A stretch of 64,000 bases of DNA, taken from the NCBI RefSeq assembly GCF_932274485.2, contig NC_065884.2, positions 71,260,046 through 71,324,045 on the forward strand. The letters are read 5' to 3'. The translations under genes were made by a program, and so were the position numbers. Below, piece by piece: positions 22,801 to 33,602 of this stretch. Under the pieces are notes generated by a model. That model saw only the letters and a program-made list of their open reading frames with translations, searched no databases and was not told the origin of the DNA. The number at the start of each line of letters is the position of its first letter. Within the stretch, counting starts at the first letter, position 1. The DNA comes from Patella vulgata (taxonomy: Eukaryota; Mollusca; Gastropoda; Patellidae).

Positions 22801-25800
22801 TAATACAAAAATTTGTATGTGGGGGTGGGGTGGGGACAGGTCCACCAGGAAAAGTAATAGTCGGTTTCAAAATTATGCATTGGTGACTAAATGAATTAAT
22901 GAGGTCAACAAACTGCCAAAATAGAAGGAAAAAAATCAAAAATACTTAATATATGTATGAATATATCTGTGGGGGGTTCGGATGGCCGAATGGTCAGCAC
23001 ATGCGCGCTGTATCATAAGGCCTGTCATTGAGTCAACTAGGGTGGTTTTGTATCCCCGGTTGTACGTGACACGAAGTAGGGTCACCTGTCTAACCTCGTG
23101 GGTTTTCTCCGGGTTCTCTGTCCAACCTCGTGGGTTTTCTCTGGGTCCTCTGGTTTCCTCCCACTGCTAAAGACCCCTATGCGCAAGCGAATTATTGAAA
23201 TAAAATTGAACCATGTGTTAGTCCCAAAATGACCTAGTTTATGTTGAGTGGACGTTAAACCCCATTTCTCTCTCTCTCTCTCTCACGATTGCTTTGATTG
23301 GATAACACAATACGCGCCAGTTTTTCAAAGCTCAAATTAATAAAAACTGTTATGCGTTCAGTAATGACAAAGGAACGACTCAATGAACTAATGACTCTTG
23401 CGTGTGAGCCTGATCTGACGGACGCGATTGATCTTGACAAAATCGGCAATCGCTAGTCAAACTTTGCTAAGCGTGGACGTGTGATAAAAATATGAGGATA
23501 TAGTCATATCTTTGCTACTTTATGTATATTCACCACTACAATATATCGAAGATACAGATCCTTGTAAATGATATAATTATTATCACTTTCTGAAGTTGTC
23601 ACAGATTCACAGTATCAGGTACTTTGTACGTTCTTACAAAATTTGTAATAAATAACACGGATTCCCATATAAGGGTTTTCTGACCAACAGAATTCGGCAA
23701 AATCTTCCCCCAAAGTTCCAGAAATGGCATTTCAGGGACTCTCGATTCAAAAATTTCTGCTGGGGAGCATGCCCCTGGACCCCTATAGAATGTTTGTACC
23801 TGCTGTGCTCGGCTCATGGCTGCTTCAAACATATTAGGGGCCAGTGCATCAGTCGGTTTCATTTTTGCAAAACAAAATCGATATATGTATGCCCCTGTGC
23901 ACACTCCCTACACACATAATTCATATATATTATAATTTTATTGCAGACAAGATGAAATATTAGGTTATTTAAAACTAACACAGTGTTAAAGCACACTAAG
24001 ACTATTTGTGGAATAACAATTACTGGTTTATTAACATGCAACGTTTACACAATTTGCTTGATAAAGACGAGAATATCATCGAAACGTTGCATGTTAATAA
24101 ACCAGTGATTGTTATTCCATAAAATAGTGTTAGTGTGTTACTGTTCAATTACTAAATGCCACTTAAAGGGCCAATCCCGATAATATTTTGGAGAATAAAA
24201 CTGCTTAATTTGTGCTGAAATCCCTTAATATCCTCTACCCTAAGGCTGAGCAATTAACTCAATATATGTGATACGTTTTCAATCAACTTAAACCCGTCAG
24301 TATTTATCTGGAAATGGAGACCGGTGTCCCAATCTGTTGTTTGGATAAAACCAACTTTTTTTTCTATAAAAATAAAGTGTAGGTGAAATTTACCTTTCGT
24401 TATCAAGTATACAGCACACGGGTCATTCAGTGTATAGACCTCTAAAGAAACGGGAATTGATTATCAGGTCACCCAACAAAAAATTGACCCGAAATCTTAA
24501 AAGGATTACGTGTCCGGATAAGCAGTCTTGATGTTCACGTCCAAACGACTCAATATTTTGAGCTGAAATTTTAAGACAAGGTAAATATACCACTCCTAAA
24601 TATTTTGGCGCTTAAATTTCATATGTACTCGCACTTTTACTTTTGAGACTCTGTTCAATTTGGGATAGCCCCTTTAAAGAAGTGTTAAAGCAATATGATT
24701 AAAATACAAATCTATATTTCAGTTCGTTTTTTTATACTTTCGATGGCCTACACTACTAAAGTGAAGACAAGTAAAACGAAATTTTGAACTATAAAAAACT
24801 AAACGAAATAGAATCTGTGTTTTAATCAGATTGTTTTTGTGTTAGATGTACAGATTTATAAGATGAAGAAATTTGGTTCAAGGACTTTTCAGTATAATGC
24901 ATCAATTCTATGGAATTCGCTACCATCTTCCATTCGAAAATGTAAAACACTGTCTATCTTCAAATCAAGTGTGAAAACCTGGCTGTTTAGTCACTATAAT
25001 TAACCCACATGAACACTTTCATGCGCCTAGAGCATCCCCAAGTGGGTTGAATTGTTGCGCAATATAAATTTCGTTATTATTATTATTTATTATTATTCAT
25101 TAACTCTTGAGATTAATTGCCAATTAGCACTGTAACGTTGATATCATTGACTAAGCAACAAATAACTATTATAATTGAAAATATACAACACTAATGTGTA
25201 TTATAAATTAGTTAGTTAAAATTGTTAGTAATCAGGCAGTAGTCATTAAGGTGTTAAAACTGTGACTATTGAATGATATACACAACTATTTCCAGGTTTG
25301 TGATGGGTATTATAAATAGTCATGCTTTTACACGAGTAGTGACATGTTTTACAGCTAGTTACACACCTGCTAATTAATGACAACTTTATAATTTCTAACT
25401 TGCTATACATACTAAACATTAGTTTAGAATAATGACCACTTATATGATTTAATGACAAAAATTGTCATTACTAAAAGGCCTAGCTTCATTTGTCCATGGT
25501 ATCAGCTTACCAGTGTATCAACCTTCCAATAAATTTAAAAAATCAGTTAAAACTTTAAATTTCATTTACTCAAGACGATAAAGTCGGTATCTCGATTACT
25601 TGGCTTTTCAGCCCTCCATTTGTGAAGATGAGTAATCTAATATACAAATGGAGATTTACGACGGTATCTGCCACTAAAGGCGATCTTATATAATTTAATG
25701 ACAAAAATTGTCATTACTAAAAGGCCTAGCTTCTTTAGTCAACAGTATCACCTTATCAGTGCAGGATCAATGGAATTATATCTTCATTATAAACAATATT

Positions 25801-28800
25801 TTATATACAGAAAAGGCTTGAGGAACAGGCTAGGCCTATATTATTACCCCTCTCAATGATATTATATTGTTTATGCCATTGCCAGATATTGTATTGTTTA
25901 TGACAGGTAGTGGAAGCAGCTGTTAGAGAGTCGATGAAGAAAATGAATGTATCTAAAATCGACTGTGTTCAGTTCCATTGGTGGGATTATAGCGACAATA
26001 GATATATAGATGCCATGGTACATTTAACAGATTTAAAATCACAGGGTTTAATAGGTCTGTACACATTACTATGGTTCCTGTACAATTAAACACATTTTTA
26101 ACAGACATTTTTAGCATGGTTCCAGGAATTTCACTTTCAGTAAGTTTTGGGTCAATCATGTATGATATTGTGCTTTGGGTCAATCATTTACTCATAGCTT
26201 TTTCTTTCCATCATATTCCTTTCCATTTCATGTCGTTCTTTTCCATTTCATGTCATTCCTTTCCATTTCATGTCATTCCTTTCCATTTCATTCCTTTTCA
26301 TTTCATTTCTCTTCATTTCATTCCTTTCATCTCATGCCTTTCCATTTCATTCCTTTCAATTTCATTCCTTTCCATTTCATTCCATTCCATTTCATTCCTT
26401 TCATTTCATTTCATTCCTTTCCTTTTCATTCCTGTCCATTGCATTTTTTTCTGTCCAGATCAAACTTAATCAACTCTGTTTTTAAGACTTTATGAACTGT
26501 ATTACTAGATTCCTATATTATTTTTGACTAAAGGTGAGGTGTCATTGACTAATTTTGATACAAACAGAATGAAGGAGATGACAGATAAAGGTATCATCCT
26601 GTCCAGTAACCAAGTTCAGTATTCTCTGATTGATACCAGACCTTCTGTTAAAATGGCTGACTTCTGTTTAAAACATAACATCAAACTTCTTACCTATGGA
26701 ACACTGTGTAAGTTAACTTCTCATTAACTTCGGACACAAACTAGGTCTTTTCATGCGAGAGGGTTTAACGTCCACTCAACACAAACTAAGTCATTTCGGA
26801 ACTAACATATGATTCAATTTTATTTCAATAATTCGCTTGCGCGTAGGGGTCTTTAGCAGTGGGAGGGGACCTGGAGAAAACCTGGATAATCAAAACCATG
26901 CCAGTTGACTCAATGACAGACCTTATGATACAACGCACACGCGCTAACCATTCGGCCATCCATTCGGCCATCCATTCGATCACCACCCCCTTCCAACAAC
27001 AATTAAAACTAATGTAAATTTAGATGACCGTAGTTAGAATTGATCGATTTTAATCATTTTGCCCGGAACCGGAAGTTGTGTAACTCCGAAACCGGAAGCG
27101 GTAGTGCAGCACCACGAGGCCAGTGTTACTCCCGGTCTGAACTACCCCTACTATACACCAAATTCCATTCTCGGGACAGCCCTAGTGTAGCCGATAACCC
27201 TGAACAGACAAACAAACGACTTTCACAAATATTGGTATAAATAGATGTTCTGTATTTGTTTTGAATGATTAGATTACAATGCTTATTTATTTTTGTTTAA
27301 TTAGGTGGAGGTTTATTAAGCGAGAAATATTTAAGTCAACCGGAACCAAAATCTATAAGTGAACTAAATACAGCATCGCTGAGCAAATACAAGAAAATGA
27401 TAGGTGAGTCCATTAATTACGTACTGCCAATCTGTTTCACAGAGGAGAGAGAAATGGGGGTTTAACGTCCACTCGACACAGACTAGGTCATTTCGGGACT
27501 AACATATGGTTTAATTTTATTTCAATAATTCGCTTGCGTGTAGGGGTCTTTAGCAGTGGGAGGAAACCGTAGGACCCGGAGAAAACCCACGAGGCTGGAC
27601 AGGCAACCCTACTCCTTGTCACGTACCACCGGGGATTCGAAACCATGCCAGTTGACTCAATGACAGGCCTTATGATAAAGCGCGCACTTGCTAACCATTC
27701 GGCCATCCCCCCCCCCCGTTCGTTTCACAGAGGATTACGAAAGTCTTCTAATATCTCTGTAAAAGATAACTACCTTGAACACGTGGCATCTCATCACGCG
27801 GCGTCAATCATTGGCTCAATGGCGCGTGCATTGCTGGTTCGGGCGAAATGGAGCCTTTTAATACCCATTTACACTAAATAGGAAATAATTTTTACCTACA
27901 AATACGTCAAACGTGTTTATTTATTTTTTCTAATACATAAAAAAAATGTTTTAGAATTTAATTTGTCGGAGGAAAAAAGTTAAAATTTGTCGCTCATTAA
28001 GTCGCATCGATGTCATCCTTATCAGTGATTGTCACGGCCTAGCGAATATTCACTGCTGATCAGTGTGACGTACTGCTTCTACAACAAAAATCTCGTTTCG
28101 CTCGGTTATCAGACCGACAGTTATTAAATTGGTTATTCCGAACATGACGGAGATATCCGGAAAACGACGAAGATTGTATCAATTTTGTATTGTGTTTAGA
28201 GTATGACGCTGATATACTAACCATAACATTCGGGATGTGACGCGGGTCTTCCTCAAGAACTTTCAGCGTGGTCGCACCTTGTCAGTGCTGCAGAACGAAG
28301 AGCCTGTCAATGAACGGTGTATTATCGCTCGGGTGGAACGGCCCCCCACCCCTCTCCCGAAACGAAGAACATTTACTTAGCAAGCTACTTCCAATTCCAC
28401 GCTAGAATTAAAACCAGACCATTCTTGAGGTGTCGCAGTTATGTTTTTTTTTGGGGGGGGGGGGTCGTCTTGTTGTTAAACGCTAGTGTAAAATCGCAAG
28501 GTCTGTCTTTGAATCAAATGCCATTGTTTGGATTCACCGCTGGTCCTGGCAAGGAATAGGGTCGACCTTCCAACCTCGTGGGTTTTCCCGGTTTCCTCTC
28601 ACTGCTAAAGCCTCCTACGCACAATCGAATTATTGAAATAAATTTGAATCATGTGTAAGTCCCGAAATGACCTAGTTTGTGTCGATTGGACGTTAAACCC
28701 CACCCCTCTCTTAACTTGTTGGGTGTCTCATCTATTCACCTATGGTGTTTGTATCAATATTGAAAGCCACAGTGGCTCAGTGAGTAAAACCTTGGCTCAC

Positions 28801-29363
28801 TAAATTGGAGGCATTCCCCTGTACGTAAAAGAACCGTTGGCAGTTGGAATTCGATATAAGAATAGGCCGTAGCGCCGCTGTCCGGGCAAAATTTCCCTCA
28901 TAGCACACTGTATGGCGTATGCCCGTGTCTTCATTAGCCCAGTCGGATCAGAACAGTAGGAAGTTAAACCCCATTTCTTTTCATTTGTATTCCATAAAAG
29001 GGTGTTTTTTTGTATCGATCTGAGTAGATTTTAACGGTGAAGATTTAGATAGTGTCAGTGGCTTTCATTTGTAATATATTTTTTTCAGATGCATGGGGAG
29101 GTTGGAGGCTTTTTCAAGAGCTTCTAAATACCTTAGATACCGTTGCCAAGGAACATCACGTTTCTATAGCAAACGTTGCTACTAGATACATTTTGGATCA
29201 ACCTGCAGTTGGCGGAGTTATTATTGGTTGTCGTTTTGGTGTTCCTGGGTGCCAGCATATAGACTCTAATCTAAAATCTTTTCATTTAAAACTAACAAAT
29301 TCTGATATTGACAAGATAGAATCGGTGATAAAAAGAGGAAAAAATTTAATGAGTATGATTTGA
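19702..29363 (+). CDS. Aldo/keto reductase (NAD(P)H-dependent), complete seven-exon gene
   Basis: Exons are 19702-19801, 20500-20600, 22352-22438, 25907-26054, 26534-26707, 27305-27403 and 29089-29363. They total 984 nt and give 327 residues plus TGA; all introns are GT-AG and phases agree at every junction. The product is a cytosolic-type (beta/alpha)8 AKR with no signal peptide. The tetrad is Asp49 and Tyr54 (FDMADIYG), Lys85 (FTKFVP) and His120 (QFHWWDY). Cofactor-side motifs LTNFDT (about 150-155), [22 protein letters not shown] and a C-terminal [10 protein letters not shown] follow. LNTASL..YK..IDAWGGW places it near the invertebrate/plant/bacterial AKR group with that signature. Substrate is unknown. 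ATG 19702 is the only start fitting the family's N-terminus. Introns are loaded with repeats. Confidence 0.96.
19847..20265 (+). mobile_element. MITE-E copy, right end lost (AKR intron 1)
   Basis: Starts TTAAAGGAGCTAAATCGCTA and matches 35743-36240 and the reverse of 58631-59096. The right end is replaced by a SINE-1 fragment at about 20266. Confidence 0.8.
20266..20372 (+). repeat. SINE-1 3' fragment (AKR intron 1)
   Basis: From ATTTATTGAAAAAAAATTAAACC to GACGATAAACCCCATTTCTCTCTC. Confidence 0.85.
20500..20600 (+). CDS. AKR exon 2 (Asp49, Tyr54)
   Basis: Acceptor GATGTTTCAG and donor GTAAAG. It carries [20 protein letters not shown] with catalytic Asp49 and Tyr54. A second acceptor-like copy lies 39 nt upstream. 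Confidence 0.95.
20682..20963 (+). repeat. SINE-1 full-length copy (AKR intron 2)
   Basis: Head GGGGCTTGGATGGCCAAAATGG to a (TC)n tail. It sits between one diverged minisatellite unit (about 20650-20680) and the main array, so it appears to have landed in the array's edge. Confidence 0.9.
20964..22242 (+). repeat. 22-bp minisatellite, about 58 units (AKR intron 2)
   Basis: Unit TATTTAATATCCCACCATGATC, with variant types (TTAGTATCCC, TTAATATCCC, TCAGTACCTC) recurring in order. Each unit has one GATC. A few units are 21 or 23 bp. There is no coding sense. Confidence 0.96.
22352..22438 (+). CDS. AKR exon 3 (Lys85)
   Basis: Acceptor ATTTGACAG; 29 codons in phase 0. It contains Lys85 in [11 protein letters not shown]. 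Its last 30 or so bases and donor are duplicated twice downstream. Confidence 0.94.
22407..22925 (+). repeat. Three tandem copies of exon 3 end plus intron start (173-175 bp unit)
   Basis: GTACCCAGACCAGGACCAAT.ACAAAACAG, the following GTTACA donor and the T/G-rich intron segment recur at 22409, 22584 and 22757. The first is exon 3 itself; the others lie in intron 3. Copies are nearly identical, so the event is recent. The third unit is followed by a shortened end. Confidence 0.94.
22972..23285 (+). repeat. SINE-1 with internal duplication (AKR intron 3)
   Basis: The segment TCCAACCTCGTGGGTTTTCTC is present twice. Otherwise it is a full-length copy with a (TC)n tail. Confidence 0.9.
24006..24122. 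repeat. Palindrome, 38-bp arms, Penelope-like end candidate
   Basis: TGGAATAACAATTACTGGTTTATTAACATGCAACGTTT is inverted as AAACGTTGCATG...TTATTCCA around a loop with TTTGCTTGATAAAGACGAG. A palindrome with a related loop and arm lies at 49880-50010. Confidence 0.7.
24163..24677 (+). mobile_element. MITE-D complete copy (AKR intron 3)
   Basis: TTAAAGGGCCAATCCCGATA at the left mirrors GGGATAGCCCCTTTAA at the right; TTAA-bounded, 515 bp. Confidence 0.85.
24691..24833. mobile_element. Internally deleted MITE-A (AKR intron 3)
   Basis: CAATATGATTAAAATACAAA to GTTTTAATCAGATTG in only 143 bp; the centre is missing. Confidence 0.85.
24848..25100 (+). mobile_element. LINE 3' end (CR1/L2-like), AKR intron 3
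   Basis: A frame ending at TAA 25001-25003 shows the reverse-transcriptase C-terminal tail ([30 protein letters not shown]). A short 3' UTR with GCGCAATATAAAT and an (ATT)n tail follows. The 3' end matches the copy at 32190-32735, so it is the same clade. Confidence 0.82.
25115..25515 (+). repeat. Dispersed repeat J, copy 1 (AKR intron 3)
   Basis: Closely matches 62235-62640 (TTAGTTAAAATTGTTAGTAATCAGG, CACACCTGCTAATTAATGAC). A partial direct copy lies at 25690-25765. Class unknown. Confidence 0.7.
25520..25690 (+). repeat. Dispersed repeat H, copy 1 (AKR intron 3)
   Basis: Matches 38655-38880 (ACGATAAAGTCGGTATCT, AAATGGAGATTTACGAC). It sits between two pieces of repeat J, as if inserted in it. 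Confidence 0.68.
25907..26054 (+). CDS. AKR exon 4 (His120)
   Basis: Carries [15 protein letters not shown] with His120 and the helix [10 protein letters not shown]. The donor GTCTGT is weak; a GTTTAA nearer the GG at 26045 would break the family motif, so 26054 was chosen. Confidence 0.92.
26205..26455 (+). repeat. Pyrimidine-rich repeat (CATTTCATTCCTTTC)n, AKR intron 4
   Basis: About 250 bp of imperfect CATTT / CATTCCTTTC units. Long open frames across it are an effect of the low complexity. Confidence 0.93.
26534..26707 (+). CDS. AKR exon 5 (cofactor loop)
   Basis: Follows acceptor GACTAAAG and ends at donor GTAAGT. It carries [23 protein letters not shown] and the start of YGTLCGG. Confidence 0.94.
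26755..26990 (-). repeat. SINE-1, reverse (AKR intron 5)
   Basis: GTTTAACGTCCACTCAACACAAACTAAG to the head, where CATTCGGCCATC is repeated. Confidence 0.88.
27305..27403 (+). CDS. AKR exon 6
   Basis: Acceptor TTTAATTAG, donor GTGAGT. Encodes [16 protein letters not shown] and [13 protein letters not shown]. Confidence 0.94.
27442..27718 (-). repeat. SINE-1, reverse (AKR intron 6)
   Basis: AGAGAGAAATGGGGGTTTAACGTCC start to GGCCATCC plus a C run; full length. Confidence 0.92.
28452..28711 (+). repeat. SINE-1, degraded (AKR intron 6)
   Basis: G-rich start, AAGGTCTGTCTTTGAATCAA, body and GGACGTTAAACCCCACCCCTCTC end. The head is diverged. Confidence 0.85.
28766..28988 (+). repeat. SINE-2, internally deleted (AKR intron 6)
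   Basis: AGCCACAGTGGCTCAGTGAG head jumps to CGTAAAAGAACCGTTGGCAG and the normal 3' end. Confidence 0.88.
29089..29363 (+). CDS. AKR exon 7 (terminal)
   Basis: Acceptor ATTTTTTTCAG. Encodes [13 protein letters not shown], an [21 protein letters not shown] cofactor segment region and a C-terminal helix ending SMI-stop (TGA 29361-29363). Confidence 0.95.
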
Positions 29364-29384
29364 GATTGTGGAGACGAATATAGA

Positions 29385-29789
29385 TAAAATAGACATTATA
29401 TATTATTATATAATCGACTATAGTCAGTATATTTTACATTAAACTATATTATAATATAATCGGCAATAGTCATTATACATAAGCTATAGTTATTATATAA
29501 TCGACTATAGTCATTATGTTTGCAATAGTCATTATATTTAACATAAAACTATATTATTATATAATCAGCTATGGTCATTATATTTTACATAAAACTATAT
29601 TATTGTATAATCGACTATAGTCATTATAATTTACATAAAACTATAGTCGATTATATAATAATATAGTTTAATGTAAAATAAATTGACTATAGCCGATTGT
29701 ATAATAATAGTCATTATATTTTACATTATACTATATTATTATATAGTCGACTATAGTCATTATATTTTACATTAAACCATATTATTATA
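29385..29789. repeat. AT-rich tandem and inverted repeat after AKR
   Basis: Units CGACTATAGTCATTATATTTTACATAAAACTATATTATTATATAAT repeat in both orientations directly behind the AKR stop codon. Confidence 0.85.
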
Positions 29790-29985
29790 TACTCTTCAAA
29801 AAAAGTAGGAGATATTGAAATGTAAATACCTATGCAGGTTGTGATATAATAAATAGTCTTGGACACTGGACATTCTTTGAGAGTATTTTCACAGATGAAG
29901 AACTTATCGCCACAACAGAGGCACCGAGCTGCACATATGCGAAACGCAATAGCACCATATGTTACGATTGGTAATATATGACTAT
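29790..29985 (+). mobile_element. Tc1/mariner element, 5' part
   Basis: Terminal sequence TACTCTTCAAAAAAAGTAGGAGATATT at a TA. A short frame (29895-29981) reads MKNLSPQQRHRAAHM, resembling the start of Tc1 transposase helix-turn-helix domains, then stops at TGA. The same end and frame occur reversed at 54217-54883. The right end was not found. Confidence 0.75.
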
Positions 29986-30499
29986 ATGTGTTTAATATTT
30001 TATATTCCAAATCTAACAACAGACATACTTTGACCGGGAAAGTCGCGCATTCCTGCTCCAGCTAAGCGTTGCTGTTAGTTCGTAATTAGAGTCTTGTAAA
30101 TCGAGACTTGCATATTGAAGTCAGAATAGCGCAGTGACGTAGGAACCAGTCTGACGTCATTTAGAGCAGGTTGTCTAGTCTGTCACTAACAGGGATGGCA
30201 TCGGTGTGGTTAATGAGTCCCCAAATATTAACTTTTTTCCTTCTGCAAATTAAATTCTAAAACATTTTTTTTAAGTATTAGAAAAATAAATAAAGGTGTT
30301 TGAAGTATATGTCATATTTAGTGTAAATGGATAAATGAGTAAAAGGGACCATTCTGTCTGGACCAGTAACGTCTTATGTAAACAATGCACGCGCCATTAA
30401 GCCAATGATTAACGCCGCGTGATGTGACGTCATATGTTGAAAGCAGTCAGCAGTTATTGGAAGACTTTCGTAATCCTCTGTAAAACAGATTGAGGCATT

Positions 30500-30970
30500 G
30501 CTAGCAATGCAGTACTACTGGACTTCTTTCCTTGTTGTGTTTGTTTTCTTCGTGATCGTAATAACACTACAGAATAAATGGTTTTACAACTTTATTGCTA
30601 AGCTGTAATGGCTTTGAAGGTTCCTCGTTCTCAATAATAATAGCAGCTTGGAATATCTCGGTGAGCTCTGACCAATCTCGCTCAACACCCTGTTTTATAA
30701 CCCCCTAATTTCTGCACGTCTTAGATAGTATCTTAGATAGCCTTGACGTTAATTTACATCCCAAATATGGAATAAACCTCTTCACAAGACCAGAGGAGGA
30801 AACATTACCTTATTTGGTCTACCAACCATAGGTCAATAAACAGATAGAATTTGATGGATATTTTGACAATGGTTATGATTTTTCCAAAATATCACTGTTT
30901 TTTTACGTATAACTATATATTCACGTTCATTAAGTACGTGTGATTTGACTCTATAGACAGAGTGAAGTAT
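30500..30970 (+). repeat. Dispersed repeat G, copy 1 (LTR-like)
   Basis: The reverse complement of 45790-46240. A TATA-like CATAAATAAGGG and AATAAA in the other orientation resemble an LTR. No internal coding region is seen beside it, so if it is an LTR it is a solo fossil. Confidence 0.45.
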
Positions 30971-31227
30971 CAAGTTTTCAAAGAACCAAAGTGCTAACAG
31001 AATGCCATGGATCCGTGGGTCGGTCGTAAACCAGACCCGTAGCTAGCTAGCGCGGGGGGGGGGGGTGCAAGGGGGCCGATTGACATTGGTTGGGCTGCCC
31101 CCCCCCCCTGCCCCGCTAACCACGGACCTGTCAAAGTTTACTGGAATGTAATATATTACAACTAAAGTATTTTTGTTCTAAGTGTCGACATGCAGCCGAA
31201 AGTGTCAACTTGTATATTGTATAACTT

Positions 31228-31695
31228 TAATCTGATTAAAACACAGATCCTATTTCGTTTCGTTTTTTATTGTTCAAAATTTCGTTGGTTGTTGTCGTTG
31301 TTTATTACAGATTTAACGTCCAATACAATAAATAATAATTCTCAGACTTAAAGAGTTGAAAATTGGTAAAAACACAAAGATAAATAAGTTAATAAGTCGC
31401 CTAGTAAGTCACCTAAAAGTCAATAGGCTCTGAAATAGTTGTCATATAACCCGTGTTCTGATTGGTATGAGGGATTAGCCAATGAAACAGTCTTTTACGG
31501 CGAGTTCTTGGCGTGCGTTGCAGTATCCCAGTAGAAACACCAACGCTGATTAGTTAATCAAACGTCTGACGTCATAGGGTCAAATGCCGCTCCCATGACC
31601 CCCCACTACAACTGGTCAGATCTTTATGTAGTAGAGGCCATCGAAAGTATATACAAAACGAAACGAAATATAGATCTGTATTTTTATCAGAGTTG
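31228..31695. mobile_element. MITE-A copy with an inserted segment
   Basis: AATCTGATTAAAACACAGATCC at the left to GATCTGTATTTTTATCAGAGTTG at the right. About 150 bp of unrelated sequence at 31280-31435 interrupts it. Confidence 0.8.
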
Positions 31696-31699
31696 TATA

Positions 31700-32190
31700 G
31701 CGTGTAAATTCATCGACCACATTATAGACCACATTCCGTCTGTCCGTCCGGCGTCCACAATTGTTTGTGGGCTCTCTGGGGATTAAAGTTAATATCTTCG
31801 AATATGACTTCAAATATATACACAGGTCATGAGACAAAGACGCCCATATTGATTCTCAAGGATTTCCGATAATTACTGCCAGAAATATGGCCCTTGATCA
31901 AATTGAAAAATCTGATTAATCAAATATCCGATTGACATTAAATGTATCCATAGTATTCAAGGTCATAAGAGGAGGAAACCTATTAAGTTTCAACCATTTA
32001 CGATAATTACTGTCAGAGTTATGGTCCTTGATCCCTAGAGATTTTAAAAGGTCTTTAGGAAAATACTATAGTATTCTACAGATTTTGTTATAGTTCTTCC
32101 TGTAGGCCAAGTCAAGTAAGAGTTGCGCCCCTTCACGCAATAAATCTCGTAATTCTTGCATTAATATAAACAAACATAGATCGTTATGAC
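31700..32190. other. Unassigned stretch before LINE end
   Basis: Contains a two-copy degenerate pattern (AGTTTCAACCATTTACGATAATTACTG against GATTTCCGATAATTACTGCC). It could be older 5' repeat sequence; no gene seen. Confidence 0.4.
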
Positions 32191-32735
32191 GACTCGACTA
32201 CTGTAACAGTTTACTCTATGGTATAAATCAGAACCTGATAAACAAACTTCAAACTGCTGCCAGGATCGTCTGCAGATCTGACAGAAACTGTCACATTACA
32301 CCTGTTTTAAAAGAACTGCACTGGCTACCAATCACCCACAGAATCCATTTCAAACTCCTGTGTATGGCCCATAAATGTTTAAATGGAACAGCCTTAGAAT
32401 ATCTTAGTTCAATGCTATCTGAATATATCCCCAAACGCACCGTAAGGTCAAAAAATCATCACCTTCTAACAGTACCAAGTTATAGACTTAACTCCTTTGG
32501 GTTTCGACGATTTTCCCCACAGTGTGCCAAAACTATGGAACTATTTACCCGTAAATCCCAAAACTTCGCAATGTTTGGAAACTTTCAAATCAAAATTAAA
32601 ATCGCATATGTTTGAATCCTGTTATAAAGAGTGAACTATAAAACTGAAGGAGCTAAACAAACCTGCGCCATGAGCATACTGTTTGGATGGAATGCGCGCA
32701 ATATAAATATTCATTATTATTATTTATTATTATTA
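32190..32735 (+). mobile_element. LINE 3' end (CR1/L2-like)
   Basis: Translation shows RLDYCNSLLYG, HITPVLKELHWLPI..RI.FK, then PKLWNYLP and FKSKLKSHMF before TGA 32632-32634, which is the C-terminal part of a CR1/L2-type reverse transcriptase ORF. One frame change lies near 32520. GCGCGCAATATAAAT and an (ATT)n tail close the element. It is 5' truncated. Confidence 0.88.
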
Positions 32736-33207
32736 TTATAAAAAACCCACATAGATATGGCCCATTAAAAGAGAAATTTTACAATAAAAAAATTAAGGGT
32801 GTTGGCAATGCAAACAAATGGATTACTGAAATGACATTTTCAAATTTAATTTCATGGGCGTCAACATCTTGTTTTAGGACTAGTTACCTCCCTTAGACTT
32901 TGTCTATGATAATGTAAAAGACCGGATAATCTAGCCAATGACCTGTTATCCTCAAATGTTGACAACGCATCCAGACTAATATTCGTAGAATATTTTTCTG
33001 GATGATAGAGACTACAAATTATGAAATATGTAGTATAAATTACCTGTTCTACATTATTCTGCAGCATACAAATACTATAGTGTTAAAATGTTTTAAGTAT
33101 ACAGCTAGTTCAACAGAAAATTTTAGAATGATTATCCATTATATGCTTCTCAACAAAATATAGAAAACTATAGCATTACTCGATGATACAAGTCAGTTCT
33201 ATAAGGG

Positions 33208-33602
33208 CTACATTTTCTATTTCACAAAAAGGAACGACTCTCACGATTGTATATAACGCAGTTTACATTTTCTATTTTACAAAAAGGAACGACTCTCACG
33301 ATTGTATATAACGCAGTTTACATTTTCTATTTTACAAAAAGGAACGACTATCATGATTGTATATAACGCAGTTTACATTTTCTATTTTACAAAAAGGAAC
33401 GACTCTCACGCTTGGTTTTAACACAGTTTACATTTTCTATTTTACAAAAAGGAACGACTCTCACGATTGTATATAACGCAGTTTACATTTTCTATTTTAC
33501 AAAAAGGAACGACTCTCACGCTTGGTTTTAACACAGTTTACATTTTCTATTTTACAAAAAGGAACGACTCTCACGCTTGGTTTGAATGTAGTTTACATTT
33601 TG
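33208..33602 (+). repeat. 55-bp tandem repeat, about 7 copies
   Basis: Unit CAGTTTACATTTTCTATTTTACAAAAAGGAACGACTCTCACG plus either ATTGTATATAACG or CTTGGTTTTAACA. Period is exactly 55 at 33259, 33314, 33369, 33424 and 33479; two unit types alternate. Confidence 0.95.

Noticed and set aside
26071-26495. Long overlapping open frames rich in Ser, Phe, His and Ile
   Set aside because: They come from the CATTT/CATTCC low-complexity repeat in AKR intron 4.
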